Source: Carnegiea gigantea (lineage: Eukaryota; Streptophyta; Magnoliopsida; Caryophyllales; Cactaceae). From it: DNA of 64,000 bases. The stretch lies in the NCBI GenBank assembly GCA_029747015.1, contig JAKOGI010000007.1:2588763-2652762 (forward strand), in the 5' to 3' direction. A program made the translations under genes and the position numbers. The notes beneath the pieces are model-generated. The model was not told where the DNA came from. It ran no database searches and was given only the letters and a program-made list of their open reading frames with translations. Shown here piece after piece: positions 1 through 12,376 of this stretch; position 1 is the stretch's first letter; the number at the start of each line of letters is the position of its first letter.

Positions 1-953
1 CGTTGTTTATGGGGTGTGGCAAGAAAGAATCTTTCTGGCTTGCTTGTTTTGGGTGTTTGGTTTTGCGTCTGGATGTGGAAAAAATTGTCGAAGTTATCAT
101 CTTTAATTTTGCTGCCACTATGTTTGTCTGGATTGGAAATGGAAATCATAGTCTTTGTTGTTTTTTTAAAAAAACATTGAATTTTCCTTAATTAGATGTA
201 ACATTTGACATATGAAGTGAAACTGTGTAAGTGTGTACTTAATTTACCATTACTTATTCTAAGGAAACAACATTTCATGTTTTTCCTACATAAATTTAGT
301 TTCAGAGAGATTCAGATTTATGCAGTTGATATTTCATAATCCATATCTCTGTACTAATGTTGCTTACAATCAGAGTAGATTGACAAGAAAGGAGAGGCTG
401 TGCTCATGTAGCATGATATATATTTGCCTCCATTTTCTTATATATAATTCCTCTTTGTTCGTGTTTTTTTCCCTTTTTTGGGGGTTGTTTTATATCTACA
501 ATCTGTCTGTTTCCTTGTTTTGACATATATTTCTTCTGTGTGTTTGTGTGACATAGTATCACAATATATGTCATTCATATGTGTATACATACATATTTCA
601 GAGAGGGTAATCGCACAGTCGACTGACTCGCAAAGTTATGACTTACTTTGCATTCCACGATAGTGTGAATTAGTCTCACATAGAGATTTTTATTGTATTC
701 TCTTTGAGGATAATGTAGGGAAGGCCTGCTAAGATTGTATTACTTATGTTTTTATCAAAAATGAAAAAAATACATAAGCCCCTACCTTTTTGGTCCTTAA
801 TTTCTTCCCTACATAAAGAGATGGATTAAATTAAGTTGTGTCATACATGGCCTACAAATAGAAGGTACTCATAATCATTAATTAGTTAAAACTGAAACAG
901 ATGTTTGAATTTTGATTGATGATCAGTTTTTGACCCCAAAAAAAAAAATGTAG
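1..953 (+). other. Intron of the SHI/STY gene (3' part)
   Basis: This stretch is AT-rich, has no conserved open frame, and ends in an acceptor (a pyrimidine-poor, A-rich tract, then tag at 951-953) directly before the IGGH exon. Members of this family normally have one intron between a first exon carrying the RING-like zinc finger and a second exon carrying the IGGH domain. No Cys-rich zinc-finger coding sequence is visible on the plus strand here, so the first exon lies left of the window and the intron is longer than 950 bases. Confidence 0.7.
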
Positions 954-1399
954 GAATGGAAGTGGGGAACTTTCCAGCAGAAGTGAGCTCGCCGGCGGTT
1001 TTCCGGTGCGTAAGGGTGAGCTCGATAGACGACACAGAAGACGAGATTGCGTATCAAACGGCTGTGAGCATAGGAGGGCATGTATTCAAGGGCATTCTAT
1101 ATGATCAAGGCCCTGATCAGGACCCTCACCACCACCACCACCACCACGGAACTACTAGTACTCATGACCACTATCAACCACATGACCACATTGGTGGAGA
1201 TCACCACAGCTCGTCCGGAGGTGGTGGTCCACCGCCGGACATCACAATGTGGCCGCCATCGGCCTCAACAATGGCGGCAGCTTCAGTCTCGTCTTCACCA
1301 CCGGTGGCAGGGTTTCTAGACGCTTCCATGTACCCGGTTTCTATGACCTCCTACATGACTCATCCGGGTACGCAATTCTTCCCCAACCCAGGACCCTAG
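954..1399 (+). CDS. STY1/STY2-like: SHI/STYLISH (SRS) family transcription factor, last exon only
   Basis: The exon encodes about 148 codons, entered in phase 1 (the first two bases, ga, complete a Gly codon), and ends at tag. It starts with [20 protein letters not shown], continues through [20 protein letters not shown] and [12 protein letters not shown]; this is the IGGH domain that defines SHI/STY/LRP1 proteins and serves in dimerisation. After it come a run of seven His codons (CAC repeat, about 1127-1147), a His/Ser/Gly/Pro-rich linker and a tail ending FFPNPGP. SRS proteins are plant-specific nuclear activators of auxin biosynthesis genes such as YUCCA genes, and they act in leaf and gynoecium development. 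The zinc finger is not in the window. Neighbouring NERD1 and thioredoxin genes support orthology to the STY1/STY2 pair rather than to SHI or LRP1; that assignment is inference from synteny. Confidence 0.93.
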
Positions 1400-2921
1400 C
1401 TTGAGGGAAAAAAAAAAAAGGGAAAAAAAGGGGGCATCCCTCACTAATTAAGCCAGCATTTTAATTTAAAGTCTAGCATTTATATATACATATATTTACA
1501 TTATTCCTCTTGCAGGCAGCCTTTTGATTTGATCTTAGTCGTGATCATGCATTGTAAAATCCAGCTCATTCATTTGTAGGATCATGAATTAAGCAATTGG
1601 TTTGGTCTGAGGGAAATTAAAGCACTTCTCAGTGTTTTTTCACTTTTCCTAAATTAATTATTATATGATGTTTTGATTTTTTTGTCTCTTTTTTCCCATG
1701 TTTAATTATTACATTTCGAGGATAATCTTAGTATATTTGTTATCAATTAACTAAACTTAGTATCTACATATATAGCTTGTTAGAAAGGTAGATGTGGGTA
1801 AGCTTAACCCTAATTTCTTCTTGTCTATGTTGGAGTTAAACTGGGAGTTTTAGTTACTCTTATGTATGCTGGCAGAGAATTATGTTTTAATTAACTTTTA
1901 GGTGTCTGATGAAGAATCTATAGTAGTAATACTACATATTAGGTGTGCTCTAGGTTGAGGAGAGTTTTCCTCGATGGATTTGTTTCATTGTTCGCTCTTT
2001 CAGTAAATGAGTTAGGGTTTGGTCCTTCGGCATTTAACAGAGTGCATATACCGCTAATCGCTCCTAACTGCTGCCTACGTTCGGCAACTACTTTTATACT
2101 GCTTTTACCAGGACTCTTTTATATAGCTCTTCATGACTCCTTACTGGTTACTGCTAGTTTTGACAGTTAAAAGAACAAACCCTTGCATTCTACCCAACAA
2201 TGTCTACTAATTATTCTAAGATAATTGATATGGGAATGTTCTGTATAGAATGCACAACATTAGAGACTGGGCTTATTTTGTTATAATCATCAGAAAACAC
2301 ATAATATGTTCCACCTAAATAGCTTGGCGATATATGGATTAATTTAAACAAGGATTCAAAGAAGCAGAATTTAATTTAAAAGGGTTGTGGTTGCTTTTTA
2401 TTTTTCCCCTCAAAATTTGTGCGGAAAAAGAAGAGGTGAAGCGATTGGAGGACAGAATAATGATATATATGGAGAACAGAAAAAGGTGTATTTATGGATT
2501 TGTGGTTTATTTTGAAGCTCGAAGCTCCTTTTCCCCACCTCATGCTCAGCCGTATGATTGCCGGTTTTCGATATGTGAGTTTGCTTCTTAAGATGGACAA
2601 AATATTCTTATATCATATCTGCTGTGCTTACTGTACGCAAGTACGTCATGCACCATTTTTTTTTTTTTACTATACACATAATAATACACGTATATCTTTT
2701 TTTTTGAAAATTATTACACATAATATATGTATATCTTGCATATAACTACATAATTTGTACAAGTATACTTTTTGATGATTTATAAATAAGAGATCTTATA
2801 TCTACATATACATACATGCACATGCATACATGTATAGAAAATACATGACATGCATTTATATGGATGGTAGAATTTTTCAAATTCTAATCGTTAACATTGT
2901 TTAACGTAGGGTTGGAAGCAA

Positions 2922-2926
<5 letters not shown>

Positions 2927-2981
<55 letters not shown>
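2927..2981. repeat. Compound (TG)n(TA)n microsatellite
   Basis: About 13 TG units run directly into about 14 TA units, without interruption. Confidence 0.95.
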
Positions 2982-5900
2982 CTTGCTAAGGTATCAAGGA
3001 AAAAAAAAATATTTTAGTCCCCGCATTTTAAAAATTTTCACCCATGGTTGTCATATGAAATAATTTTAAGTTCTCATGATTCTGATGTGAGGTTTTTTTG
3101 CACTTAGCACCCTTCAGATTTTTGACATTAATTTTTTTAACTCTTAACATTTTATACGTAATTTTTATTACCTTAACCGTTAAGGCACGACAATCTATTA
3201 TGATGTTTTTAAAGTCTGGCCTTAATATCGCTTAATTATACATTACTAATAACTCAAAGGTACTCAAAAGTAAGTAGAAAATATTATGGTTGAAAAAATT
3301 AATATCGAAAACCTAAAGACCTTAAATGCAAAAACCCCCTCTAATGTGACGTTACCATGTGTATGACATATGGACAAGTATGCCAATAATTTAGTGTTTC
3401 AATTCATTTCATACAGTGAAGGAGGTAAATATTATTTTGCAAATATATATAAAGGCTAAAAAAATATTCGTGTAATATCAATACTTGTAAAATTTTGGGG
3501 AAAAGATGCTAGTTTGATAGCATGTAGCTACCAAACTTGCAGAGAATGTACGCAGGGTATATAATACGTATAGCATGCATAATTGTATATGGTCACCTTG
3601 CTTCTTGCTTTGTGTTCCTGAATCACGAAAAGTTATGATTGAATTGTGTCATATTCAAGTTTTCAGTTCATGTGAATTCATATCAAAGATGTGAAAGTTG
3701 AATTACTGGTTTGTCACATGACAAGCTACGTCTCATGGCTTGAGTGGTCACTTTGCTTCTTGCTTTGTTTTCATGCATTATTCCCTTTCTCTTCATCATG
3801 ACCCCTGAGCTGTAGGATCTCCCCCCCCCCCCCCAAAAAAAAGAAAAAAATCTCTCTTAAAAAGTATTTTGTACGCTAATAATCTATACTCTAGGGCGTT
3901 AGATGATAATAATTCCAATTTGAAAGTTGATTACGGTGGCCTGTACTTCTGACATATATTCAATATTTTCACACAAACACTGAATTGAACAATTGTGGAT
4001 TCGACATAGTGCTTATGTGACTGGTGGAGCAATGATATTAGGTTTGTGTTGCAAAACTTAAAAGAATTAGAAAAATCAAGGTGCCATCGACTGCCTTCGA
4101 GAAATAGAAAATTTGAAGTCAGTCATACATACTTCATTGGGCGCCTCCCATGCAAATGCACTCTCGAGTCCACTACTGTACAATTCACTGTCGGTATAAA
4201 ACGTTATATATGTGAATAGTATGGATCACCAGTAGTCAACTTTAAAGCTGGTATTAGTACCATCCAATAATTCTTAAAAAATAATGAATCTGCAAAAACA
4301 TGTGATTGATGGGACTCACACAAATAAGTATACTACAGTACACTCTATACTATAGCACTCATCGAAGGGATACAATCAGAAGAGAATCTCCTTAATGAAA
4401 TAAGATATTGCTGATCTTGGTTCAAACTCACTTGTACTGGGCATTATTTTATGTATTGTTTGCCATATGCTAGTAGTATCTTCATCTTAAGAGAGTTATT
4501 ATCATCCCCTCTCCAACTGTTTGAGTATAGTACTCTTAACTCTTTTGTGCAGCTTTTATGTTAATTATATGCTGTTTTTAAGTACTTTTCTTGTACAAGA
4601 CTGTTTGTCTATCAAAAGTTTCAACTTTAGAACTTTTTCCTAAAAAAATAAGCTATGCGGGTCTTTTAGAATCGGCCTCTTTGTGAACGTAGATATCAGC
4701 AGAGGTAAGATTGCTTATATGTAAATATCTGTAGACTTTGTGAAAGTGAAACCCATAGTAGGAGGAGTTGTTGTAGTTGGTTCAAACTCATATAGATATA
4801 TATTTCCTTTGATTTCTTCAATTCTTCATTCAGTGTGTGTTGTGTTATGTTCTGTTATTGTGAATCATTATGCCAAACGGGAACATCGGTTCTGAATTGC
4901 TTCTGGTCACTTTCTAGGTTATCATAGTGTTTCTTCTTCTTCTTCCCTCCTCTTTTCTTTCTTTTTCCCCCCTTAGTTAACAAAGAAATTAGGAGCAACA
5001 AGCGTTGAAATATATAACGTTTGTTCCATTGATCACCTCTCAAGAGCATGGCTCTTTAGCAAATTTGGCTTTCTTGATTTTGTTTTCCAAAGTACATATG
5101 TATCAGTAATATTTCACCAAAGTACTTATTTGCGCTAGTCGCATTATAAGTCTTACAGACTCTGAGAGAGAGTTTTGCATATACTCTCAAGTCTCAAGAA
5201 GACTTTTTTTCTACACATAGCAACCTTTTCTAACCCAAGCCAATTTAAGCTCTTTTGGGTTTGGGGAAAACCTATTCTACATGTTGTCCTTGGTGCTAGG
5301 GTTTAGTATTAGCTGTGCTATGAGTTGCCTAGCCTGTTTTGACAGGTTAATTAATAGCTAGGTAAAGTTTTCTAACCAATTCTCCCAAGTATCAAGGCTG
5401 TCATCTGGGACATTATATTGCAAGGCTATAATTGCAGATGAATAGATTGACTTACCAGCCAATACATATGTGGATCACCATGGCGAGATCCTGGAAGCTA
5501 TAAATATAAGCAGCCTTACTCTTGATAAATAAAGATCAGGTGCTTTAATTTTGAGAATTCTACCCATCTGCATAGGTGCATTTGTAGAGAAATTATTTCA
5601 ATTAGTCCATTGTAATTGATAAGAAAACATGACTTGTAGAAGTTCATGTGGAACTAAAGCTGAGAATGTCAGACCCGACAAGATAACACGACACAAATCC
5701 GATCCGAAGTTACTGACAGAAGCCTGAACCCAACCTGAACTGACCAGAGTCGACACGATTTGATCATTTAACAAGAAAACATGTTCTTTTTCAATTTTAG
5801 GCAAATCTAGGTCATTTTCAATTCTAACACGAAATTGATCTGTTTATTAAATGAGTCAATCCGATCCGACTTATTTTCCCGCTCTATGTGGAACTGGACC

Positions 5901-7166
5901 CCTAATTAAGCTTAGATATGATGTTGGAAACTTTAGGGGTCTCTAATTTAAGAGTCCAACAGTGTAAATATTTGCAATTTTGAAAGCCCTGGTTATGCAA
6001 TGGTGCATTTATTAGTTAGATTAGTTGGGGTAAGGACTTTGCAATCGAGGCCACGACCAGTTAAGTACTACGCGTGACTTGCTAAACAATGATGCAGGCT
6101 AGATTATGTACTTAGATGCAAAGTAAAGTACATATACTTTGCTTATAGATTAATCTACATTTATACGGAATTAAGTACGTCACTAGAGCAATGCAAACTA
6201 GGGTTGTCTCTATTTTTTCAAAACCCTATTCGGTTTGAACATGAGGGAGCATGAAAATACAAAGTGAGATTTGAACATGAGGCTGCCAAGAAAAACATAG
6301 AATATTGCTTAATCAGAACTGGTTTAAAGTTCAAGTATATATAAGAGGGGAGAAAAACCATACCTGCACCTGAACAAAGATCAGTTTGTGGTAGGGTTAT
6401 GAAATTGCAATTGCTCTGCTCTTACATATATATGATATATCATATGATATAATGCCTTAGTTTCCATGATCTTTCTGTGTTGGTTGGATATATATGTATA
6501 TAGCAAACTATTGCCAAGATATATCGAAACAAGGGGTCTAAATTAAGAAAGAAAAAGAGAAAAAGAGTGAGCCAAGTATAGGGTAGGATATAGATTAGTA
6601 GCGTAGGGTAGGGTTAGGCTTTTTAATTTGTCAGTGAATTATTTGGGAAGGAGGGAGAGACATGGTGGGTTGGGGGGGGGGGGTGGCTAGCTATGTACTA
6701 TAAAGGATGTCTACAAAGAATCAGGAATAAACGAAGCACTTTTGGCCCCAGTAATCACGGGAAGAGAGAGGGAGAGAGAGAGTAGGGTTTCTTTTGAGGA
6801 TTAGGGCACATCAGCTCTTGTGATCTAGTGGTGGTACTACTACTAGTATAGGGACGTGGGCATATTGGCATGCATTTTGAGGTCCCTAAACGTATTTTGA
6901 TAAAGAGGAAAAAGAAGAGACTGATGGGTGTGCATGTTGATGTATATGTATGTATGTTGTAGAGTGAGGCCCAACCATTCAGACATGCATATACGTTACA
7001 GAGAGAGAGAGATTAAAGTGTAAACCCTAGACTGGGGGCATGGAGGAGGTCCCCCTATATGAGAAATAAGCCACAGCAGGCCAGTTCATTCTTCTTCTAT
7101 ATATCCGGTCCCTTGTGTCTGTGTTTCTGCCTCTAGTGGTTTCTGCATATATGCTTCTCTCTCACT

Positions 7167-7224
7167 CTCTGCATCTGCCTGTGATTTACTCTGATCTCTG
7201 CATCTGCCTGTGATTTACTCTGAT
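7167..7224. repeat. 29-base exact tandem duplication
   Basis: A unit beginning ctctgcatctgcctgtgatt is present twice, with the second copy starting at 7196. It lies in a CT-rich stretch that resembles plant 5' leaders. Both copies look identical, which points to a recent replication slip. Confidence 0.9.
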
Positions 7225-7862
7225 CTGTGTGGTGTGCACTGTGTGTGTGTGAGTGTGAGAGGAGGAGGGATGTTTCAGTGTTTGGTTAAATTGGATATGT
7301 AAATTTCAAATTTCAGTGCGGAAAGCTGGGGTCGATTGTAACCCCTCAATTTGTGTCTGTACATAAGAACTTTAATTTATTCTCCAGTTATTTGTGATAA
7401 AAATATCAGATTTTATTACTTTTTTTCTGTCCTGTTACTATTGTCCTTTTCGAATTCCTGTGGTCTTTAAGAATAATATTTGACTATTATTTACTCTCAA
7501 AATACACGAGAAAACATATATATTATAAACAGCAAAGTCTATATCATACACGTGAGAGTACATGCTCTCAGAAGACACATCAGCGAATAAATATTAAAAA
7601 ATAGAATATATGATAAATACACCCAAAAAAACATATATAAATAGGATGTGAGATCGCATACTTTCAAGTATACCCAATAATTTGCCTATAAAAAGCGTCT
7701 TAAAACTTTAAAACAAAAGTAGTTTTGAGTACGACTTACCAGAATGTTAAACTAATTATATGAGGGTTAAAAAAAAGGTTATTTTATGATATTTCGGGTG
7801 TTTGTCAAGATATGTTTCGGTTCATATTCTCCTAATAAGTTACTTCAGTGTTATTGTATGTA

Positions 7863-8088
7863 TACTACAAGAATCTGCGCTTTGGATTTGGTCTGTAAAA
7901 ATAATCGGCATTTAAGTCCAAAATACGTAGTATCAAAAAGGGTCTTAATTAGAGTCTACTTTACTTTTCGGTCTCTAAATCAATCTCAAGTAAAGACGGT
8001 CTAGGGTCGTCGCTGAATTCAGTCTCCAAACTTAATTGGAGACCGTTTTTTTAATTTTCAATCTCCAATCAAGCAGATTCTTGTAGTG
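7863..8088. mobile_element. CACTA-type (EnSpm) MITE, 226 bp
   Basis: The left end reads tactacaagaatctgc (7863-7878). The right end (8073-8088) is the reverse complement of cactacaagaatctgc, so the inverted repeats match at 15 of 16 positions; the CACTACAAGAA-type end is the hallmark of this superfamily. A 3-bp target duplication, gta, flanks both sides (7860-7862 and 8089-8091), as expected for CACTA transposition. The interior has no coding capacity and carries inverted pieces of ggtctcta/tctccaa type. It is a non-autonomous copy that would need a transposase from elsewhere. Confidence 0.85.
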
Positions 8089-9648
8089 GTAGGTAAAAAT
8101 ACTCTATGCATTATCTTTTAATTAAGTTGGATTTGAGTATCTGATGGTAACTAATTACTTCATCTTCGTTCTCATTACCCCATTTTTAATTATGATTAGC
8201 TTTTTTAGTATCATGATTCACTATTAGAACTTTCTCATTTACAAATTACATCGAGCACTTAGTATTAGGTTGCACCAAGCACATAATATGAGGTACGAAA
8301 GTTCCTCTCCTTAATTACCTCTTAACTTATATTCCATGATTCCATTTCAGTTCATCTAATTAAAACCAAAATGTCTGTGAGTCTTAATAACACCCGTTGA
8401 TATCGATCTAGTTGGAAGTTGAAGGGCACTTACACCGTCAGTTTTCCTCTTCGTTTTTCTTTTCAAGAACATGATTTATTTTAAATTTATACAAATTGAG
8501 CCTTTAAACAAAGAAGCTGTGATACAAATCCAATGGGTAGAGTAACTTATGAGCTTATGAATATGCTTTAGGTGTCTTCAATCTTCAATATAGTGTAATC
8601 TTGTTTACCATTCTCCAGTACGCCCCCATATGTATGGACTACTAATTAACAATGCCCAAAATATGCATGTAGAATAACCATATTGGGACGATCGTAAATC
8701 CAAGATCGAACAGCATTGCTCTAATATCGTGTTAAATCTTAAATTTATATAAATTGGGTCTTTAAACAAACTAGCTATGGATATAAGTTTAATGAAATTC
8801 TAATCCAAAATCAATTGATAATGAGTTGAGTAACTCATTAGCTTATAAATATACTGTAAATCTCTTAACATCTCGGACTAAGACTAACGCAGTGCATATC
8901 TAAGGTGCATCTTTTCACATTCTATCCAGTAACAGTAGTGACAGCATGTACTTATGACTCAAACAAATTAATTAAATTACATTTGATGGATTCCAAATTC
9001 CAGGATCATTTGGGCATAACTAAGGTTCCATGAGTGCTAATTAACATTATTTTATTTTAATTAGAAGTTGCTTGAGTTTAATCATAATTAATTAGCCCTT
9101 GGTTTTCAGTGATTTGTTCAAAGAAGTGAATTTCCCTGTTTTGCCTTAATTAGGTTGATACTTGATCCATGCTGACACAGTCCTTTTCTTCTCCTTTTCC
9201 CTTTATGTGGAGGGAAATTCAATTCACAACCATTTATGTTGATGTCATCTCCTCTGGCGGCTTTTTAAAATTGATGAATCTTTTATGTATTGATAATTGA
9301 CTTTTAACAGTTGGTTCCGTTAATAATTTGGCTAAGACATGCTATTATTCTGTTTTATTATGTTCGCAAAAACTGGTTAAAAAAGATGCATTTTGACTAT
9401 CATTTTCTCATAAACTTTATCAAATTATAAATGTAGAATACTAATATTTGTAAATTACTATATTCTTGTTCTAAATTATCACTTTAAAATTTTCAAGTTC
9501 ATTATAATACTATTCTCTTCAACTGATAGCCAAAAGATGTAACAATTTTGATTGAACCTAGGGCCTAATGTACCTAGTACCTCAGTATTTGCCATTAGAT
9601 TAAGACTGATCATTGGTTATGTATGTATATATGCAAATAGTTTGTTAA
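8089..9648. other. Intergenic, no gene seen
   Basis: AT-rich sequence without a conserved frame on either strand. Two short stretches near 8480-8560 and 8735-8850 resemble each other (aaatttatac/ataaattg, then gagccttt/gggtcttt plus aaacaaa, and later gagtaactca/taacttat with gcttat), which suggests two diverged copies of one unclassified repeat. Confidence 0.5.
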
Positions 9649-10064
9649 GGATCCGTTTGGACCTCAAAAAATTTGGTGGAAAGAAAAAAATTTGAAAAAG
9701 TTACTTTTTTTCTTGTATTTGGTTTAGAGAAAATCACAAAGAAAAAAATATGGAGGAAAGTTAGGTGAAAAAATTGTTAGACATAAGTGAAAAATTTTTC
9801 CTCATAAAAAAATTTTCCTCATAAAATTTTGTGAGGAAAGTTTGAGGAAAATTTCCAACCTCCTCTAACTTACATTACTTAGATGACATCAACCACGATT
9901 CAAGTACATCAACATTCAAATTTTTCATCCAAATTTTTGTATTTTTTCCTCATCAATCCAAACAAGAGGAAAAAAAACTCATTTTCTGCCTACTTTTTTT
10001 TCCTTCATTTTTTTTTTCCTTCAACTTTTCTTTCCACCAAATTTTCTAAAGACCAAACAGAGCC
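9649..10064. mobile_element. PIF/Harbinger (Tourist-like) MITE, 416 bp
   Basis: The terminal inverted repeats are about 35 bp. The left begins ggatccgtttggacctc and reaches aatttggtggaaag; the right, reverse-complemented, begins ggctctgtttggtcttt and reaches the same aatttggtggaaag. The target duplication taa flanks both ends (9646-9648 and 10065-10067), the TWA type used by PIF/Harbinger elements. The interior is non-coding with A- and T-runs that can pair. The 73-codon frame at 9883-10104 lies across it and is not a gene. Confidence 0.85.
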
Positions 10065-10355
10065 TAAATATAACGTAACATGCAAATCTAACGCAGGAAG
10101 CTGAGGCTGATTGTGACCCTAAATTTGTGTCGGTATATAAGTGGACTTTAGCATTTAGTAATTTGTGAGAAAGATACTAGATTTACAAGGTTTTAGGCTC
10201 AACACTTGACAATTTGTAAAATTATTTATTATCAGGTGCCCTCCCCTATTCCTGGCAAATAGTAACCAAATCACCTGTTATTATTAGTTCTAATTTTTAT
10301 GCAAAATATCTTCGTTATATGATAGTCATGCAACATGATAATCAATGGCAAGTGT

Positions 10356-10665
10356 GGGTATGTTTAGCAAAGAGTTTTTCTAGCAAAAAGAAGAGTTTTT
10401 TAGATCAGTATTAACTGTTTGATCAGATCAAAATGTTAATTTAAGTGTTAAGATCGTTTGTTAGAAGAGGTTTGGATCCAAAAATAGTATTTGAAAAGCT
10501 AATAGTATGAGGTTTTTGGAAGAGTTTTTTGAAGAATTAGTTTTTTGTCTCACAACTTTATCAGAAATAGCTAATATTATCAAGCTGTCTTTCTACAAAT
10601 AACTAACTCAATAGCTAATAGAAGCAGCTAATTTAAACAATTAACAGCTTATACGAACAAGTAAT
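10356..10665. mobile_element. Degenerate MITE of the AGCTAAT family
   Basis: The sequence starts gggtatgtttagcaaagag, contains repeated gagttttt, and ends with a row of agctaata/agctaatt and aacagctta units. The same layout is seen at 30515-31338 and 60360-60672. The right end and a target duplication could not be fixed, so the borders are approximate. Confidence 0.55.
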
Positions 10666-12376
10666 AATTAACAACCTATAATTATTTGCCCAGGAGGGTC
10701 TGCATCCCCAAAGTAGCAATTAAAAATGATCACCACACAGGATGTGATGCCCAAATTGCTTTAATTTGCCCGAGAAATTCGTTGTAAATGTGAGATGATG
10801 AGTCTTTAAAGTGGTGAGCGTACTTTGAATCCGTCCACAATTTGGAGATTGTGGGTACGTTATTTTATTCATGAGCTTCTTTTCATGTTCAGTTTTTGAT
10901 TAACTGAAAGAGTGGCAAAAAAGACCATGTCTAATTTTGGATCGTAGAACCAAAATAAATGTGGGGATCATCAACAAAGATTTTCTGAGATGTTGCCTGT
11001 CACTCACACCAATTTTTAAGGTATGTATACGACAAACACCACTTTAAGTCAGTTAGACTCACCTCCCACAAATTATAGTGGATTTAGATATATGAAATAA
11101 GGGTGTCTATATATTAAACTAACTATTTTAGGAGTGTCCATATATATTATTATAACCTCCTTTAAAATATAGATCATTGAAATTTCTTTGAGTTAGGGGT
11201 GACCATGGACAGTGGACACTCCCAACTCCATATAGATCCGCCTATGTAGTCCCACTCCTTCCTATATGCTCGTCATGCTCCTAAACTAATCGGTGGATTG
11301 ACATGAATACAACAAGTAAGCCCAAAAAAAAGGAAAAATACTTGTTTGCCCACAACCACAAGCAAAAAAAGTGGTCGAATAAGAATTATTCTGCCATTAA
11401 GACTCTCTGTAGTACTCCATCCGTCCCATATTTATTGTCAAGAATAGCTAGTTCTCTAATCCCATTTTACTAGCATTGTTTGTTTTTTAAAAAATTTAAC
11501 ATTGTTTTTATTGGTTAAGATCCTATTTTAACAATGTAAGTGCATTTAGTACTTATTTTTACATATTCCCTAAATTTAACTATAAATATAGGATAGACTG
11601 AATGCTATATTTTTATCCCTTTTTTGGTTCAAGGAAAGTTCTCTTCATTCCCATAAATAAATATTTACGGTTGTCAATTACTTCACATAATAAAATCTGT
11701 TTTAAAAACTTACATGAAATTTATTCAAATTCTGCCACAGCGCCTTTCATCTTTCGCACCTCCATTGGTAACACAAGAAGAAAGAAAAACAAAAAGAAAA
11801 GTCCAACAGGAACCTCCGCAGACTACAATTTTACTCTTAGCAACATCTATTTCAGTCACCCAGAACAACACGAGGGAACTGTGATTGTGGGTTTTCTTCC
11901 GTTGTGGTTCTTCAAAAGAGAAGAATAAAGTTGAACAGTGACATTTAACACTTGTCACTAAAAAACGAATGAATAAAGTAGCAGCTATAGATTCGAGGAC
12001 AGCACCCCACTGCCAAACATGGACACATCAGATTTTGCAGGTTCACTGGATTTCTGAAAATGTTCCTTTTCCTCACAGAGAAGAACAAATGAAGAATGTC
12101 TAAAAGCAACATTAATGACAAATTCTTCTATGGCTAAAAGAGTACAAAAGTAAAAATAAGAAAAGTTGAAGATTTGTACAGGGAAAGTTACAGGAATAAC
12201 CCAAGGCACCCTGATGCTAAATTTGAAGAGTCTGAGGAAAACAAGTGGCCTGAGAAGCCTTAGCAATTGTCTGGACATCCAGCAAAGCTCCTTGCCCTCC
12301 CATGAAAGTGGTGTATATGCTCATAATTCTGTGTCTGGGGAATGAAATTACACAGTTGTCTGAAGTTATAGATCGG
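10666..12376. other. Spacer and NERD1 3' flank
   Basis: No gene is supported up to about 11.9 kb. The stretch 11.4-11.6 kb reads like a diverged repeat (actccatccgtcccatatttattgtca-type start, common in plant Tourist/Stowaway relics). The NERD1 3' UTR probably covers roughly the last 300-400 bases. The open frame at 11602-11928 has no recognisable domain and low-complexity composition. Confidence 0.5.

Larger units (their letters stand above)
1400..7862. other. Intergenic spacer between STY and NERD1, left part
   Basis: No gene is supported. The first few hundred bases are probably the 3' UTR of the STY gene. The rest is AT-rich non-coding DNA with a TG/TA microsatellite, a C-run/A-run tract at 3821-3843 and a G run near 6670. 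The 6.55-7.26 kb part differs: it is purine- and CT-repeat-rich, has a TATA-like actataaa near 6699, GA tracts and a 29-base tandem duplication, so it may be a promoter/leader or a non-coding transcript. No conserved protein or known miRNA was recognised. Confidence 0.6.

Noticed and set aside
956..1399. Reading 956-1399 as a complete 147-aa gene
   Set aside because: It begins directly after an acceptor, and the family always has a zinc-finger exon before this domain. It is a last exon.
9883..10104. 73-codon Phe/Lys-rich frame
   Set aside because: It crosses the right end of the MITE at 9649-10064 and has low complexity.
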